Shown here: piece by piece, positions 48,624 to 58,700 of the stretch | Layout: each line of letters opens with the position of its first letter | How positions within the stretch are numbered: position 1 is the first letter of the stretch | Assembly (NCBI GenBank): GCA_944321445.1 | Contig: CALULJ010000004.1 | Coordinates: 1 to 64,000, forward strand | Source: an uncultured Collinsella sp. | GTDB lineage: Bacteria > Actinomycetota > Coriobacteriia > Coriobacteriales > Coriobacteriaceae | Reading direction: 5' to 3' | DNA length: 64,000 nucleotides | Notes under the pieces: generated by a model | The model's input: the letters and a program-made list of their open reading frames with translations, nothing else | Databases searched by the model: none | Told to the model about the DNA's origin: nothing | Position numbers and translations under genes: made by a program

Positions 48624-51059
48624 ATGAACAATACGGTCGCAACTGCTTTCTTCATGGATGACGACAGGCCGCTCATCCAATACGAGCTCGCATTCCAAGA
48701 GAAGCCGAAGCTCCTCATGGCTGAACCCAGTTCTTTCGGAAGCTCATCGGGTGCCAGAGAGGTTTATGCTGGCGTGACCGAGACACTTGAGGACAGAATC
48801 GAGTGGGAACCACGCGTAGACGAGGCGGACAAGCTCGACTACATCGTCGCAGTAAGCAGCGGCGTCCTTTCCGGCCTTATTGATGTCTTCTACGTGAGCG
48901 AGCTCTCCCTCGACCGCGCAAGCGAGTGGGGCAGGGACAGGATCGAGAAGGTGGTGATGAAGGTCGCCCGCGTGGAAGGTTACTCCGGGGATGACCTAAG
49001 CGACGCGATAAAGACGCTCGAGAAGAACCACCCGCTTGCAGCTGATGGCAACACCAACGACTTCGGCGGAGGATTGCAGCACCACCTTCGCGACTTCTCG
49101 CACCATTTCAGCATCGGCGGCCTGTTCTTCTCGATATTCACCCAGTTCACTGGGCTTGTCGTGGGAACCGACAAGGCGGGCATGCTGCACGTCGCTCCCG
49201 TCCCCAAGTCGCACAGGGCCTGCATCGGAAAGAACTTCCAGGAGAAGATCGCCTTTGGAACCATCGGCTGGTTCTTCCACATGGTAAGCGACATGGCAGG
49301 CTCCAGCGGTGCGCTCATGGGCGGCACCGGCATTCCCGGCCCGCTCGTATCGTTCATGAAGGAGCTCTCGGCGCTCCCGTTCTTCAAAGAGTCCGGCGAC
49401 GGAGACATGGGCTTCCGTCTGTGGGTGACCAAGCTCTTCAACGGAACCTTGCTTGCCGATCACGACGAGAACGGCAGGATAATCAAGGACAGCGTCAAGA
49501 AGTTCGACCTGCGCACCGAGGTCGGCATACTCGGCGAGGTCGGAAGGCAGACCATCCCGATGCTCATAAACCAGTGCGTCGTGCGCGGGTTCTACTTCTG
49601 TAGGAGGCTTGCCCGCGAGGTCCGGGACCTTGGGATACGCTGCATTGGCGACCTCGAGCGAATCGCCCCCGAGGACATTCTTCCCTGGGGCACCCCCGCC
49701 ATGCGCCGCATGGTCACCGTGTCGAGCGGCGTCTTCACCGGCGTGGACATCGCCGACGCCGCCGTGAGGGCCATCATGGGCAAGGACCCCGTCACGTTTT
49801 TCCTACGCGTGAACTACGTGGGCGTGGCGACTTTCGTGATCGCCTGCGTCGTAGACGTAAACGCCACGCTCAAAGACAGGGAGTTGGAAGAGGGCGAGAG
49901 CCCGGAGGAGGCATACGAGCACGGGCTTTCCGACCTTGGCTGTCTCAAGCTCGACTTTATGCAGGCGCGAATGCTGCACTCAATCGAATATGCCATCGTC
50001 GCCCACGACATCACAGAAGAGAAGCGCCCAAAGCGCGCCGAGAGGAAGCGCGCGTGGCTCAGGGAATGGAGCGAGATGGTCGTCGAAACGGTCGACCTTG
50101 TTTGGGCAGCAAACGCCGGGTACTTCCTGGGCAGTGATGCCATATACGACTCCGTCGCGACACGGCTCGATAACTGCGCGAACAGCTCCTGGCTGTGGCT
50201 CGTCGCGATGGAAGCAAAGCGGTTCAAGCCCTACGTTCCGCTACATGGCGACAACGACAAGCTCTACAAGGGGCTCAAGCTCGGCAGCGACTACCTCGGC
50301 GAGGTGTTCTGCGAGCGCCAGAGCGTCGTGGGAAAGAAGGACCTCACGAAGCTAGACAAAGCGGTTAACAACGCACGCGGTAAGCTTGACGGTGCCGTGA
50401 CAAAACGTGTCGTTGGAGCTGCGGGAACCGTGGTTGTCGTGGCAGCGACTGGTGGTCTCGCGTTCTACTTCGCACCCGCCATAGCACCGACATTGGCAGC
50501 GGCTCTGGGGCTTGAGGCGGCCGCGCTGCACGGAGCTGCTCTCACGAGTGCCAGCCTTGCATTTCTTGGCGGCGGCGCTATCGCCGCCGGTGGCGCCGGC
50601 ATGGCAGGTGGGACTATGCTCATAGCCGGCGGCGGCGCGCTGCTCGGAGCCGTCGGTGGATCCGGCGTCTCTGCCGCAACGTCGATGGCACTTGTGACGA
50701 ACGGGAGCTATGTGCTGGACGAGTGCGCCAAGCTCGTAGCCTTCTGCGAGGAAGTGCTTATCGGACGGTACGGCGACCTTAACTCCGTCGCTGAAATCCA
50801 TACCGTGCTGAACCAGCGGATAGTCGAGCTTGAAGTTGAGATTGAAGCAGTAAAACGCAGGGTGCCTGACAATGAGGTTCCCGAGGACGATGACGATAAG
50901 ACAGACGACAAGGAAGATATCAGCCCAAAGAGGATGATCAAGATCATGAACCGAAGCAGAAAGTACATGAGACGCAGCAGCGACGAGCTCGCCAAGGCTC
51001 TAAAGACAGCGACCAAGAAGATGAGCGCCCTGCCAGCTGTTGGTAAGATGGGGTCATGA
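48624..51059 (+). CDS. uncharacterised 811-residue protein with glycine-rich hydrophobic region
   Basis: I do not recognise this family with confidence. It has a mostly helical body with LQHHLRDFSHHFSIGGLFFS and TQFTGLVVGTDKAGML (about 150-185), and FGTIGWFFHMVSDMAGSSGA followed by GTGIPGPLVSFMKELSALPF (about 212-252). A glycine/alanine-rich hydrophobic stretch at about 593-690 contains AATGGLAFYFAPAIAPTLAA and GGGAIAAGGAGMAGGTMLIA and could insert in membranes. The tail is acidic (NEVPEDDDDKTDDKED) then basic. It starts 14 bases after the DUF262-DUF1524 gene (GGGGG ribosome site), so the two are almost certainly co-expressed. A membrane-acting effector or partner is inferred from context only. 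Confidence 0.7.
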   Translation: MNNTVATAFFMDDDRPLIQYELAFQEKPKLLMAEPSSFGSSSGAREVYAGVTETLEDRIEWEPRVDEADKLDYIVAVSSGVLSGLIDVFYVSELSLDRASEWGRDRIEKVVMKVARVEGYSGDDLSDAIKTLEKNHPLAADGNTNDFGGGLQHHLRDFSHHFSIGGLFFSIFTQFTGLVVGTDKAGMLHVAPVPKSHRACIGKNFQEKIAFGTIGWFFHMVSDMAGSSGALMGGTGIPGPLVSFMKELSALPFFKESGDGDMGFRLWVTKLFNGTLLADHDENGRIIKDSVKKFDLRTEVGILGEVGRQTIPMLINQCVVRGFYFCRRLAREVRDLGIRCIGDLERIAPEDILPWGTPAMRRMVTVSSGVFTGVDIADAAVRAIMGKDPVTFFLRVNYVGVATFVIACVVDVNATLKDRELEEGESPEEAYEHGLSDLGCLKLDFMQARMLHSIEYAIVAHDITEEKRPKRAERKRAWLREWSEMVVETVDLVWAANAGYFLGSDAIYDSVATRLDNCANSSWLWLVAMEAKRFKPYVPLHGDNDKLYKGLKLGSDYLGEVFCERQSVVGKKDLTKLDKAVNNARGKLDGAVTKRVVGAAGTVVVVAATGGLAFYFAPAIAPTLAAALGLEAAALHGAALTSASLAFLGGGAIAAGGAGMAGGTMLIAGGGALLGAVGGSGVSAATSMALVTNGSYVLDECAKLVAFCEEVLIGRYGDLNSVAEIHTVLNQRIVELEVEIEAVKRRVPDNEVPEDDDDKTDDKEDISPKRMIKIMNRSRKYMRRSSDELAKALKTATKKMSALPAVGKMGS

Positions 51060-51274
51060 GCGACATTGAGGGACAAGCGCCAGCTGCCAACAACGTTGTT
51101 CCGACAATAAGCACTGATGTGCTCTAAGAAACGCAAGGGGTTTGTCGGCAATTCCATAAGCGAAACTGTACGAAAAGCGGCTGGCAACTCGCTGCCGAGC
51201 AATATCAGAGCATGAATGTCATCGTTGTTCAAAAGCTCTAGCGCACTTAAGCCTCTCACCTGCCCTGCCCTTCA

Positions 51275-51437
51275 TTCCGAGTAGATGAGAGTAAGTCCGA
51301 GTAGGTTAGTGTGGATAAGGGTAGCCAGCGCACATCCCGACCACCATCAGAATATAAGCCCGCAGTTCATCTCTATGACATGCCCTCCCGCTAAGCAATT
51401 GGCGCAGGTAAGAGCAGGTCCGAGTAGGTAAGAGCAA
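51275..51437. repeat. 10-bp-phased repeat array, right flank of the GmrSD-like pair
   Basis: First cluster 51275-51324 with 10-bp periodicity (TCCGAGTAG, ATGAGAGTAA, GTCCGAGTAG, GTTAGTGTGG, ATAAGGGTAG). Second cluster 51406-51437 (GGTAAGAGCA, GGTCCGAGTA, GGTAAGAGCA). GACATGCC lies between, as in the left copy. The gap 51060-51441 contains no supported gene. Confidence 0.85.
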
Positions 51438-51441
51438 CTTC

Positions 51442-52710
51442 TTAGCAACCTACTCCCGCCGAAGCGCTCACCCACGCCAACCCGAACGTCCGCCCCTCCC
51501 CGATCAGCTCCGTCACGTTCTCGTGCACGATGCCGCCGCGGCGCTGGATGGGGTCGCTGCGCGTGATGACGAACTTAGGCCAGTTGTCCCTTATCTGCTC
51601 GAGCGGTCGGTACTCGCGGTCCTCGGTCTTCCGGTCGTTCATGATGGTCATCGCCACCTGCACGTAGGCGTACTCCATCTCGGGCGAGCGCATGACGAAG
51701 TCGCATTCGAGCTTGCCGATGCGCCCCACGCTCACCTCGTATCCCAGGCTCCTCGCGTAGCAGTAGACGATGTTCTCCAGCACCGGCCCGTAGTTGATGC
51801 GGTTGTCCGTGTTGAGCGCGAAGTAGAAGCTCAGGTCAGTGAGGTAGTACTTCTGCTCGCCTTTGAGCGACTTGCGCGACTTCATGTCGAAGCGCGCGCA
51901 CTTGCTGATGATCTTGGCGTCCTCGAGTATCTGGAGGTAGCGGTTGAGCGTCTCGCGCTTGATGCGGACGCCCTGCCGCTCAAGGTCGGAGAGGATGTTC
52001 GTGAGCGAGGTCGTCGCGCCAAAGTTGTTGATGACGTAGTCGCGCACCTGGTTGAAGACCGAGACGTTCTTCACCTTCACACGCCTTCGGATGTCCTTCT
52101 CGAAGATCTCCTTGATGACGGAGCTCACGTAGGCGCGTTTGTCCGCCATCTTGGGGTAGCCGAGCGCCTTGGGGAAGCCGCCCTCGAGGATGTAGCGGTC
52201 GAGCTCGGCCACAGGGTTGGGGTCGACCACCTGCCCTAGGAAGCGTTTCATCTCGCGGTACTCCTTGAAGCTGAGCGTCTGCACCTCGAACTCGACGTAG
52301 CGCCCCGTCAGCTTGGTGGCGAGCTCACCGGAGAGCAGATAGGAGTTCGACCCGGTGATGAAGATGTAGAATCCGCCCTCGGTGCGAAACTCGTTCACCA
52401 CCTCCTCGAAGCCCTCGACGTTCTGGATCTCATCGATGAAGAGGTACTTCATGCCGCGGGTCTTGAGCGCAGGCTCGATCAGCGCCTCGAGCTGGTCCGG
52501 CGTCTTCACCGAGCGGAAGCCGTACCGGTCGAGGTCGAGGTAGATGATGTGGTCCTCCCGCACCCCCGTGGCCCTGAGCTCCTCAGCAATGGTCTGCATG
52601 AGACACGACTTGCCGCACCGGCGGACCCCGGTGAGGACCTTGACCACGCCGTCGTCGCGGTAGAACCCGCGGATCTTCTCGAGGTAGCCCTCGCGCTCGA
52701 ACAAACGCAT
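51442..52710 (-). CDS. AAA-type ATPase with DUF4143 domain
   Basis: A 422-residue paralogue of the 39009 gene, similar along its whole length. Walker A is GVRRCGKS, Walker B is YLFIDEIQNVEGFEEVV, the sensor is FITGSNSYLLSGELATKLTG, and a winged-helix region precedes DUF4143 with LECDFVM ... YVQVAM (nuclease Lys absent). It is the closest relative of the deleted remnant at 38722. It sits between the right phased-repeat array and the restriction-modification operon, transcribed in the same direction as the latter but separated by 77 bases from hsdS. Confidence 0.9.
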   Translation of the reverse strand: MRLFEREGYLEKIRGFYRDDGVVKVLTGVRRCGKSCLMQTIAEELRATGVREDHIIYLDLDRYGFRSVKTPDQLEALIEPALKTRGMKYLFIDEIQNVEGFEEVVNEFRTEGGFYIFITGSNSYLLSGELATKLTGRYVEFEVQTLSFKEYREMKRFLGQVVDPNPVAELDRYILEGGFPKALGYPKMADKRAYVSSVIKEIFEKDIRRRVKVKNVSVFNQVRDYVINNFGATTSLTNILSDLERQGVRIKRETLNRYLQILEDAKIISKCARFDMKSRKSLKGEQKYYLTDLSFYFALNTDNRINYGPVLENIVYCYARSLGYEVSVGRIGKLECDFVMRSPEMEYAYVQVAMTIMNDRKTEDREYRPLEQIRDNWPKFVITRSDPIQRRGGIVHENVTELIGEGRTFGLAWVSASAGVGC

Positions 52711-52787
52711 GCCGGCCCCAGCCTCTCTACTGGAGCCGGCATAGCAAATATCGCGTTTATCGGGGCATCTTCAACGCCATCGTTGAT

Positions 52788-54146
52788 CTACACCCCCATA
52801 ACTGCCGAATTTCCTGCTCCCACTCTATGAGTCCCTCCGTCTACGCAAACTTTGACCTGTCCATTCATGAGCATGGGCAGCAGCCAGTCGCGAAGCCTGA
52901 TGAGCTCATCGTTTTCCCTTAAGAGACTGCTGTATTGCGCCGCCTGTTCCATTCGCAGCTGTGCAAACGTCGCCAACACTCTTAGGTCGGTGGCGGGCAT
53001 AGGGAAGTAGAAGTCAAGCGCCCCTTCGACATCCAGATGCTTGATCTTCGTACCATTCGCGTAGCCGACAATATGCTTGTGTATATCTAATCTTCTAAAC
53101 AGGCGTTCGAGTACGTAGGCATACAGCGGGTTGCTCGGAATCAGCTTCACAACATCAGTCGATATGACAGCGACCCCATCGAAAATGTCCGGCATAAGCA
53201 GTGCCTTGCCGATGACATTGGTCTTCCCCGTCAGGTCAATCGATGTTTGCTGGGTGACGCACATAATAAGGTCACCGGGTTGTACCGTTCGCCTCTCATC
53301 TATCTTTCCGGAGTAGCTCTTTATCGTCTCGGGCCTGTAGGTCCCATCGGTATTGAATGAAGCCAAGCTCACCATGGGTACGCCATCGCCGAACAAGTCA
53401 TCCGATTTATATGAGATGCCCTTCATCACGCTTACCAGGTCACAAACCTTAATCACATCCCATCCTGCGGGAATATCGCGTCTGAGGGTATCGTTGTAGA
53501 CCATTTTTCCACCGGAGGAGCGGTAGGGTCTACCGTTCTCATCGGGGAAGTCGAACTGCGTGAACCAGTAGTCATAAACGAGCTGAGCCGTCTCCTCAAG
53601 CTCAGAGCATAGCCTCTTGTTCAACGCAATCTTGTCGTTGATGCAGTCCATGAGATTTGCGATGGCGCTCTGAACTCGAATGTCTTCAGGAATCCATACG
53701 TCGCAGTTCTTAATTGCATCCGGCGAGGTATGCCTAATCTTCGTTTGTTGGGATGCCGCAGCCAGTTGCTTCTTTACGCCAGGAGAAGAAACCAGATAGG
53801 CGGCAAACCTTTTGTCTATCTTTTCTCTGTTGGGCACAATGCGACCTATGTCGCCACTCTGAATATAAGTATCACCTATCGGAATCGTTGCAATTTCGCC
53901 CAAAAGCCCGGTGACCTGCTCTGTAAGAGGCGTAATCAAATCGCCCTTGTCAAGCACATACTGATGCCTGATTGGCCCAATATAATACAATTTATCTTTT
54001 GAATAATCTTCTTTAAAACCTCCTGACATGTAGTCAAAGTTACCAAGTGTTAAGCGGATATATCTACCCTGAGTAGCATAGTGCCTTCCGGAAAGACTCA
54101 TGCCCCGCTTGACGTCGAGAAGGGAACCCAGCTTTACTTTAATCAA
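52788..54146 (-). CDS. hsdS: type I restriction-modification specificity subunit
   Basis: A 452-residue HsdS with two target-recognition domains (about 5-190 and 235-430), each followed by a helical spacer: AIANLMDCINDKIALNKRLC after the first and TFAQLRMEQAAQYSSLLREN after the second. The start is TTG at 54146, with GAGGAG eight bases upstream, overlapping the hsdM stop. The longer frame from 54272 lies inside hsdM and is rejected. It determines the DNA sequence methylated and cut. No second hsdS or recombinase is present in the window. Confidence 0.9.
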   Translation of the reverse strand: MIKVKLGSLLDVKRGMSLSGRHYATQGRYIRLTLGNFDYMSGGFKEDYSKDKLYYIGPIRHQYVLDKGDLITPLTEQVTGLLGEIATIPIGDTYIQSGDIGRIVPNREKIDKRFAAYLVSSPGVKKQLAAASQQTKIRHTSPDAIKNCDVWIPEDIRVQSAIANLMDCINDKIALNKRLCSELEETAQLVYDYWFTQFDFPDENGRPYRSSGGKMVYNDTLRRDIPAGWDVIKVCDLVSVMKGISYKSDDLFGDGVPMVSLASFNTDGTYRPETIKSYSGKIDERRTVQPGDLIMCVTQQTSIDLTGKTNVIGKALLMPDIFDGVAVISTDVVKLIPSNPLYAYVLERLFRRLDIHKHIVGYANGTKIKHLDVEGALDFYFPMPATDLRVLATFAQLRMEQAAQYSSLLRENDELIRLRDWLLPMLMNGQVKVCVDGGTHRVGAGNSAVMGV

Positions 54147-55764
54147 GGCAAATCTCCTCAAGCTGGCCGAGAATACTTTTCTGCAGTTTTTCGCCCTCGG
54201 CAAACATAACCTCGAGGTTGGCAACGTGGTTGGCGAGCCTCTCGGAGAATTCCTCAGGCGTGATGTCAACATAGTCGATCTTTACGTCGAAGTACTGGCC
54301 AGCGCTAAATGAGCAGTTCTTCGCCTCGATGTCCTCATAGCTCGCAAGCACGCTGAAGTCCTCAATCTCCTCAGCGGCATTGAACGCATCTATGATACGG
54401 TTCATCTCGAAGTCGCGAAGGTACGTCCGCTTGTTCTTGGTGCCTTCGGCCTTCTTCTGCTCGCCGAGCTTCGAGGCGTCCATGAGCAGCGCATGGTCAT
54501 ATTCCTTCGAGGAGTCGATGAAGACTACGCTCACGTTGGTCCCCGTGTTGGCAAAGATACTTGATGGCATGGAGATGACACCGCGAAGCATTTTTCGCTC
54601 GACGAGTCTCTGACGGATCTTCTTCTCGATTTTTCCCTTAGCGGTAAGAAAACCGGTCGGCACGACGAATGCTGCCCTGCCGCCAGGCTTGAGCGATACG
54701 ATGATGTGCTGGAGGAACATCAAGTAGATTGCCATTCCCTTGACGTTCTTGTTCGGGATGTTGGGAACTCCCGCCCAGAAGCGCGTTGAGTACTTCTCGC
54801 CCGCAAGTTTGTTTCTGGTCTTCGAGAAGTCGACCTTGAAGGGCGGGTTGCTCACGATGTAGTCGAACTTGCGCACCGAGCCGTCAGGGTCCTTGTGGCC
54901 GGGGCTCTTGAGCGTGTCGTCCTGCACGACGTTTGGCAGGGAGTGCACGAGGTCGTTTAGGATGAGGTTGAGACGCAGAAACTCGTTTGCCTTCTGGCTG
55001 CGGTCTTGTGCGTAGATGGTACAGGCATCTTCGCCAATCTGGTGTGCGACGGCCAATAGGAGCGTCCCCGTACCTGAGGCGGGATCGTAGACGGTCACGT
55101 TGGCATCGCCCTCGCGAACAAGCACCCTTGCGATGATTGTGGCGATGGAATGCGGCGTGAAATACTCGCCGTACTCGCCGGAGTCCTTGTTGTAGTCGCT
55201 GATGAGGTACTCGAAGACGTCTGCGAAGAAGTCGTAGCTCTGCGCAAAGGCCCCCTCGAAAGAAAAACTAGACAATGTCTCAATGATGGACTCTGCAAAC
55301 GGGTCCCTCTTGGCGATCTCTGTGACGTGACGCGAGATGCCGCTGAAGAGCCGGATATTTGTTCCATCCCCGGCATGCACTGAGAAGATGTCGGCGTTGT
55401 CTGCGGCAACACCGAGCATCGCCTCGTCGAGCTTTTCAGAAAACCCCTCTTCGGTCTTGTGGTTGAAGAGCCGCGAGATCATCCACTCGGGGCGAATAGT
55501 CGCCGTGTTAGGTAGCTTGATCATGACCTTGGCGCGGGCCTTATCGTCCATGGCGAGGTAGTATTCTTCGGTCGTCACCCCCGCAGGAATGCTGCACTTC
55601 TTCGAGAGGTCGTGCAGGAACTTGTCGTGCAGGAACTTGAACAGGAACGTTTCCGTGATGATTTGGTACTCGCTGCTGCTGTTGCTGAGGCCCGCGTCGC
55701 CTAGGCAGGACTTGAGCCGGTCAATCATGCCCTTGGTGTTAGTGAGTAGCTGGGTCTTGTCCAT
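54139..55764 (-). CDS. hsdM: type I restriction-modification DNA adenine methyltransferase
   Basis: A 541-residue N6-adenine methyltransferase. The N-terminal HsdM helical domain has KFLHDKFLHDLSKKCSIPAG. SAM motif I is DPASGTGTLLL, and the catalytic motif IV NPPF lies in YIVSNPPFKVDF (about 300-310). The helical C-terminus is SAGQYFDVKIDYVDITPEEF. The stop overlaps the hsdS start, and the start directly follows the hsdR stop, so hsdR-hsdM-hsdS are one operon transcribed on the minus strand. Confidence 0.95.
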   Translation of the reverse strand: MDKTQLLTNTKGMIDRLKSCLGDAGLSNSSSEYQIITETFLFKFLHDKFLHDLSKKCSIPAGVTTEEYYLAMDDKARAKVMIKLPNTATIRPEWMISRLFNHKTEEGFSEKLDEAMLGVAADNADIFSVHAGDGTNIRLFSGISRHVTEIAKRDPFAESIIETLSSFSFEGAFAQSYDFFADVFEYLISDYNKDSGEYGEYFTPHSIATIIARVLVREGDANVTVYDPASGTGTLLLAVAHQIGEDACTIYAQDRSQKANEFLRLNLILNDLVHSLPNVVQDDTLKSPGHKDPDGSVRKFDYIVSNPPFKVDFSKTRNKLAGEKYSTRFWAGVPNIPNKNVKGMAIYLMFLQHIIVSLKPGGRAAFVVPTGFLTAKGKIEKKIRQRLVERKMLRGVISMPSSIFANTGTNVSVVFIDSSKEYDHALLMDASKLGEQKKAEGTKNKRTYLRDFEMNRIIDAFNAAEEIEDFSVLASYEDIEAKNCSFSAGQYFDVKIDYVDITPEEFSERLANHVANLEVMFAEGEKLQKSILGQLEEICLD

Positions 55765-58700
55765 CTACGCTGCTTTGCCCTTCTCTTGTTCGTACTGGCC
55801 CGCGATAAAGCTCGCGAGCGAGGTAACCTGATCGACGTCGTAGTCGACGCCCTGATTGTCGCATGCGTCCGCAAGCATGGACTCGACTTGCCTGAGAAAG
55901 TACGGCGGATTGCCTAGGATGTTGGCATTGCGGGCCACAAGGGCATCCGCATTTTCCTTGACTCCCGCGAGGATGCCGACCAGCTTCGATGTGCCGGTCG
56001 TGATGGGCGGAGGCGTCCTCTCGGCCTTCTTGTGAGCGCGAACGAACTTGGGGTCGTTGTGGTATTTCTCTGCCAGCAGAGCCTCCCGCTGACGATACTC
56101 CGAGATTCTCTTCTTGAGCGCACGATACTCGTCGATTGAGATGGCCATCTCCTCCGAGGTCATCTCTTCGACGTTGCGCTCCCTCATCCTCTTCTTGAGC
56201 TCGTCGAGCAGGTTAATGAACTCCGGGTCGTCGGCATCGATGACGCGCGATGCTTCGCGATAGGCGTCTCTCATGACGTCCTCGAGCTCCGTCGCCACCT
56301 TGAGCTCTCGCTCGCCCTGCTTCTTGAAGCTGAACTCAAGCTGCGCGAGGAGCACGTTGATGGCGCCAGTAGAGAGGTCCTTTCGCGCAAGCGCCTCACG
56401 GGCGTTCACCGCATCGATGCGGTGCTGCACCTCGCGCAGGAGCTCTGCGGCGTTATATACGTCAAAGCCTTGGTACAGGCTCTCGAACCCGTGCATGGAT
56501 GCGACATTTTTAAGCTCGCGGTACCTCGTCAGGGCGTCTCGCAACTCGTAAAGCGCGGACTTCTCCTGAATGGCATTGACCTGTTTTTGGAACTCGACCA
56601 CATTGTCCGTACTGTAAAGGAACAGCGAGTCTTTGACCTTGGCGAGATCGGTCTCAATCTCCTCTGGCGTCATGAAGAGGGAGTCGTAGTAGGTCGCGAA
56701 ATCCCCCAGTTCTTCCTCAAGCTCTCGCAGATATGCCTGGTTGGTCCTATCGTACTCTTCGCGGATATCGGCAAAGTCAATCACGTAGCCGAACGCGTGG
56801 TCATGATATGGACGGTTTACGCGCGTGAGGCATTGGAGCAGGTTGTGCTCCCTGATCTTCCGACAGAGATAGAGTCTCTTAAGGCGCGGGGCGTCAAAGC
56901 CCGTGAGCAGCATGTTGTACACAACCAGAATATCGATGCCGCCGCGCTTGAACTCGATCTGGATACCGCGTCGCTCCTCCTTGCTTCCTTCATCATGGAG
57001 CACGAGGGCGCTCGAGAGATCGGGATCGAGCTCTTGCAGCTCGGCGTAAATCTTGCGCGCTTGTTTTGCCGAGCTCGCCACAACCATAGCGCCGATGCTT
57101 TCGTCCCCCAGACGCACCTGTGCGTCCATATAGTCATCTACGATGTAGTTCACAAGAGGCTTGACATAGTTGTCGTGCTCGAACACCTCGTTCCACGAGG
57201 TCACTCCCTTGATCTCGCGCAGCTCCTTTACGACCTCCTGCATCCTAATCTTGAAAGTCGACTTCACGCCCTCGCGCATGAGACGAAGCGTATAGCCATC
57301 GTCGATGGAGCGGTTGTAGAAATAGCGGTGGATATAGGGGCCGAAAACGTCGCGGGTATTGCCGCTCTTATGGCTAATGAGCGGCGTTCCCGTGAGCGCG
57401 ATCTTGACAGCATGTTCGTCGGAACGCATAAGGCTTGCGAGGAAGCTGCCGCCGGGCCTGTAGTCGCGATGGGCCTCGTCCAGGAAGAAGATCCGCTGCA
57501 CGTTGAGGCTGTAGGGTGGCTCGATCGCCATGGCATCATCCGAGAACTTCTGGATGTTCACAACCGTTATCTCGGTAGCCCGTCGATCGAATCGTGATGT
57601 AGCAACGTTGCCATCCGCTATCCTGGCCGCAGGGTCATTCCTCAGGCAGTCTCCAAACTCTTTGCGCGAATTGACGACACGAACGCTGGCATCGCGGGCG
57701 CGGAACTCATCAGCGGCTTGATCTGCAAGATCAAGCCTGTCGACGATAAAGAAGAATTGAGCGATGACGCCCTTAGACTGGTACCAGTCGGTGAGGTACC
57801 TAGACAAGAAGAAAGCCAGGGCAGTCTTGCCACTGCCCTGGGTATGCCAAATGACCCCTCGGTCGGCGCCAGCAGCTAGCCTCTTTTCAACTGCTATGTT
57901 CGCGAAGAATTGCGGGTAACGCATCACGTGCTTCCGAAGCTCCTTGGCACCGCTGTCGTTGGTCTTCTCCACGTAGCAGATGCCATAACGAAGCATCCAA
58001 GTCAGCCTTGCCGGCGAGAAGAGCGAAGTAATAATGCGGTTTGTGGGCGTTAGCGGATCTATGGACGACTCGAACTCAGGTTTTCCCCAAAACGAGCCAA
58101 GGCCGTTGTCTTCGAGGACCTTCTTCTCGAGCTCGAAATCGCGTGGGCCAAGACCTGCGACGAGAAAACCCTCATCCTCCTCGCGAAAATGGTTGAGACT
58201 CACGGCTCCGTAAGCACTCGAAGCGTAATACGAGCCAAAGAGCGGCTGGCGGCTGCCGTTGTCGTACTCCATGTTGTTCGAGAACACCATAATCTGGGTA
58301 ATGTTGACAAAGCGCCAGTATATGGGATTGGAGAACCGGGAGTACATGCGCTCGCGCTCAGCGACAATGCCATCTTTGTTGTTCTGCCTCTTAGCCTCGA
58401 GGAAGCAGAGCGGCATTCCGTTTACGAAGAACGTGATATCCGGCCTGAACGAGTCGTCCCCGCTGGAATAGGGCAGCTCGGTGACAACTGTAAAGATGTT
58501 GTTTGCCGGGTTGCCGAAATCAACCAGCTTGAGACCATCAACCGAAGTCTGAAGTGTCTTGAAGAAGGAGCGTCCTAGATCATTTGCCGACAGCATGTCA
58601 CGAAGAATCGAGGCAATGTGACACGTCTGGGATTCCGAAAGGGCCACGCCGTTGACTTTGGAGATTCCTCTGCGCAGGTCTTCGTAGAAGATGTTGGTGT

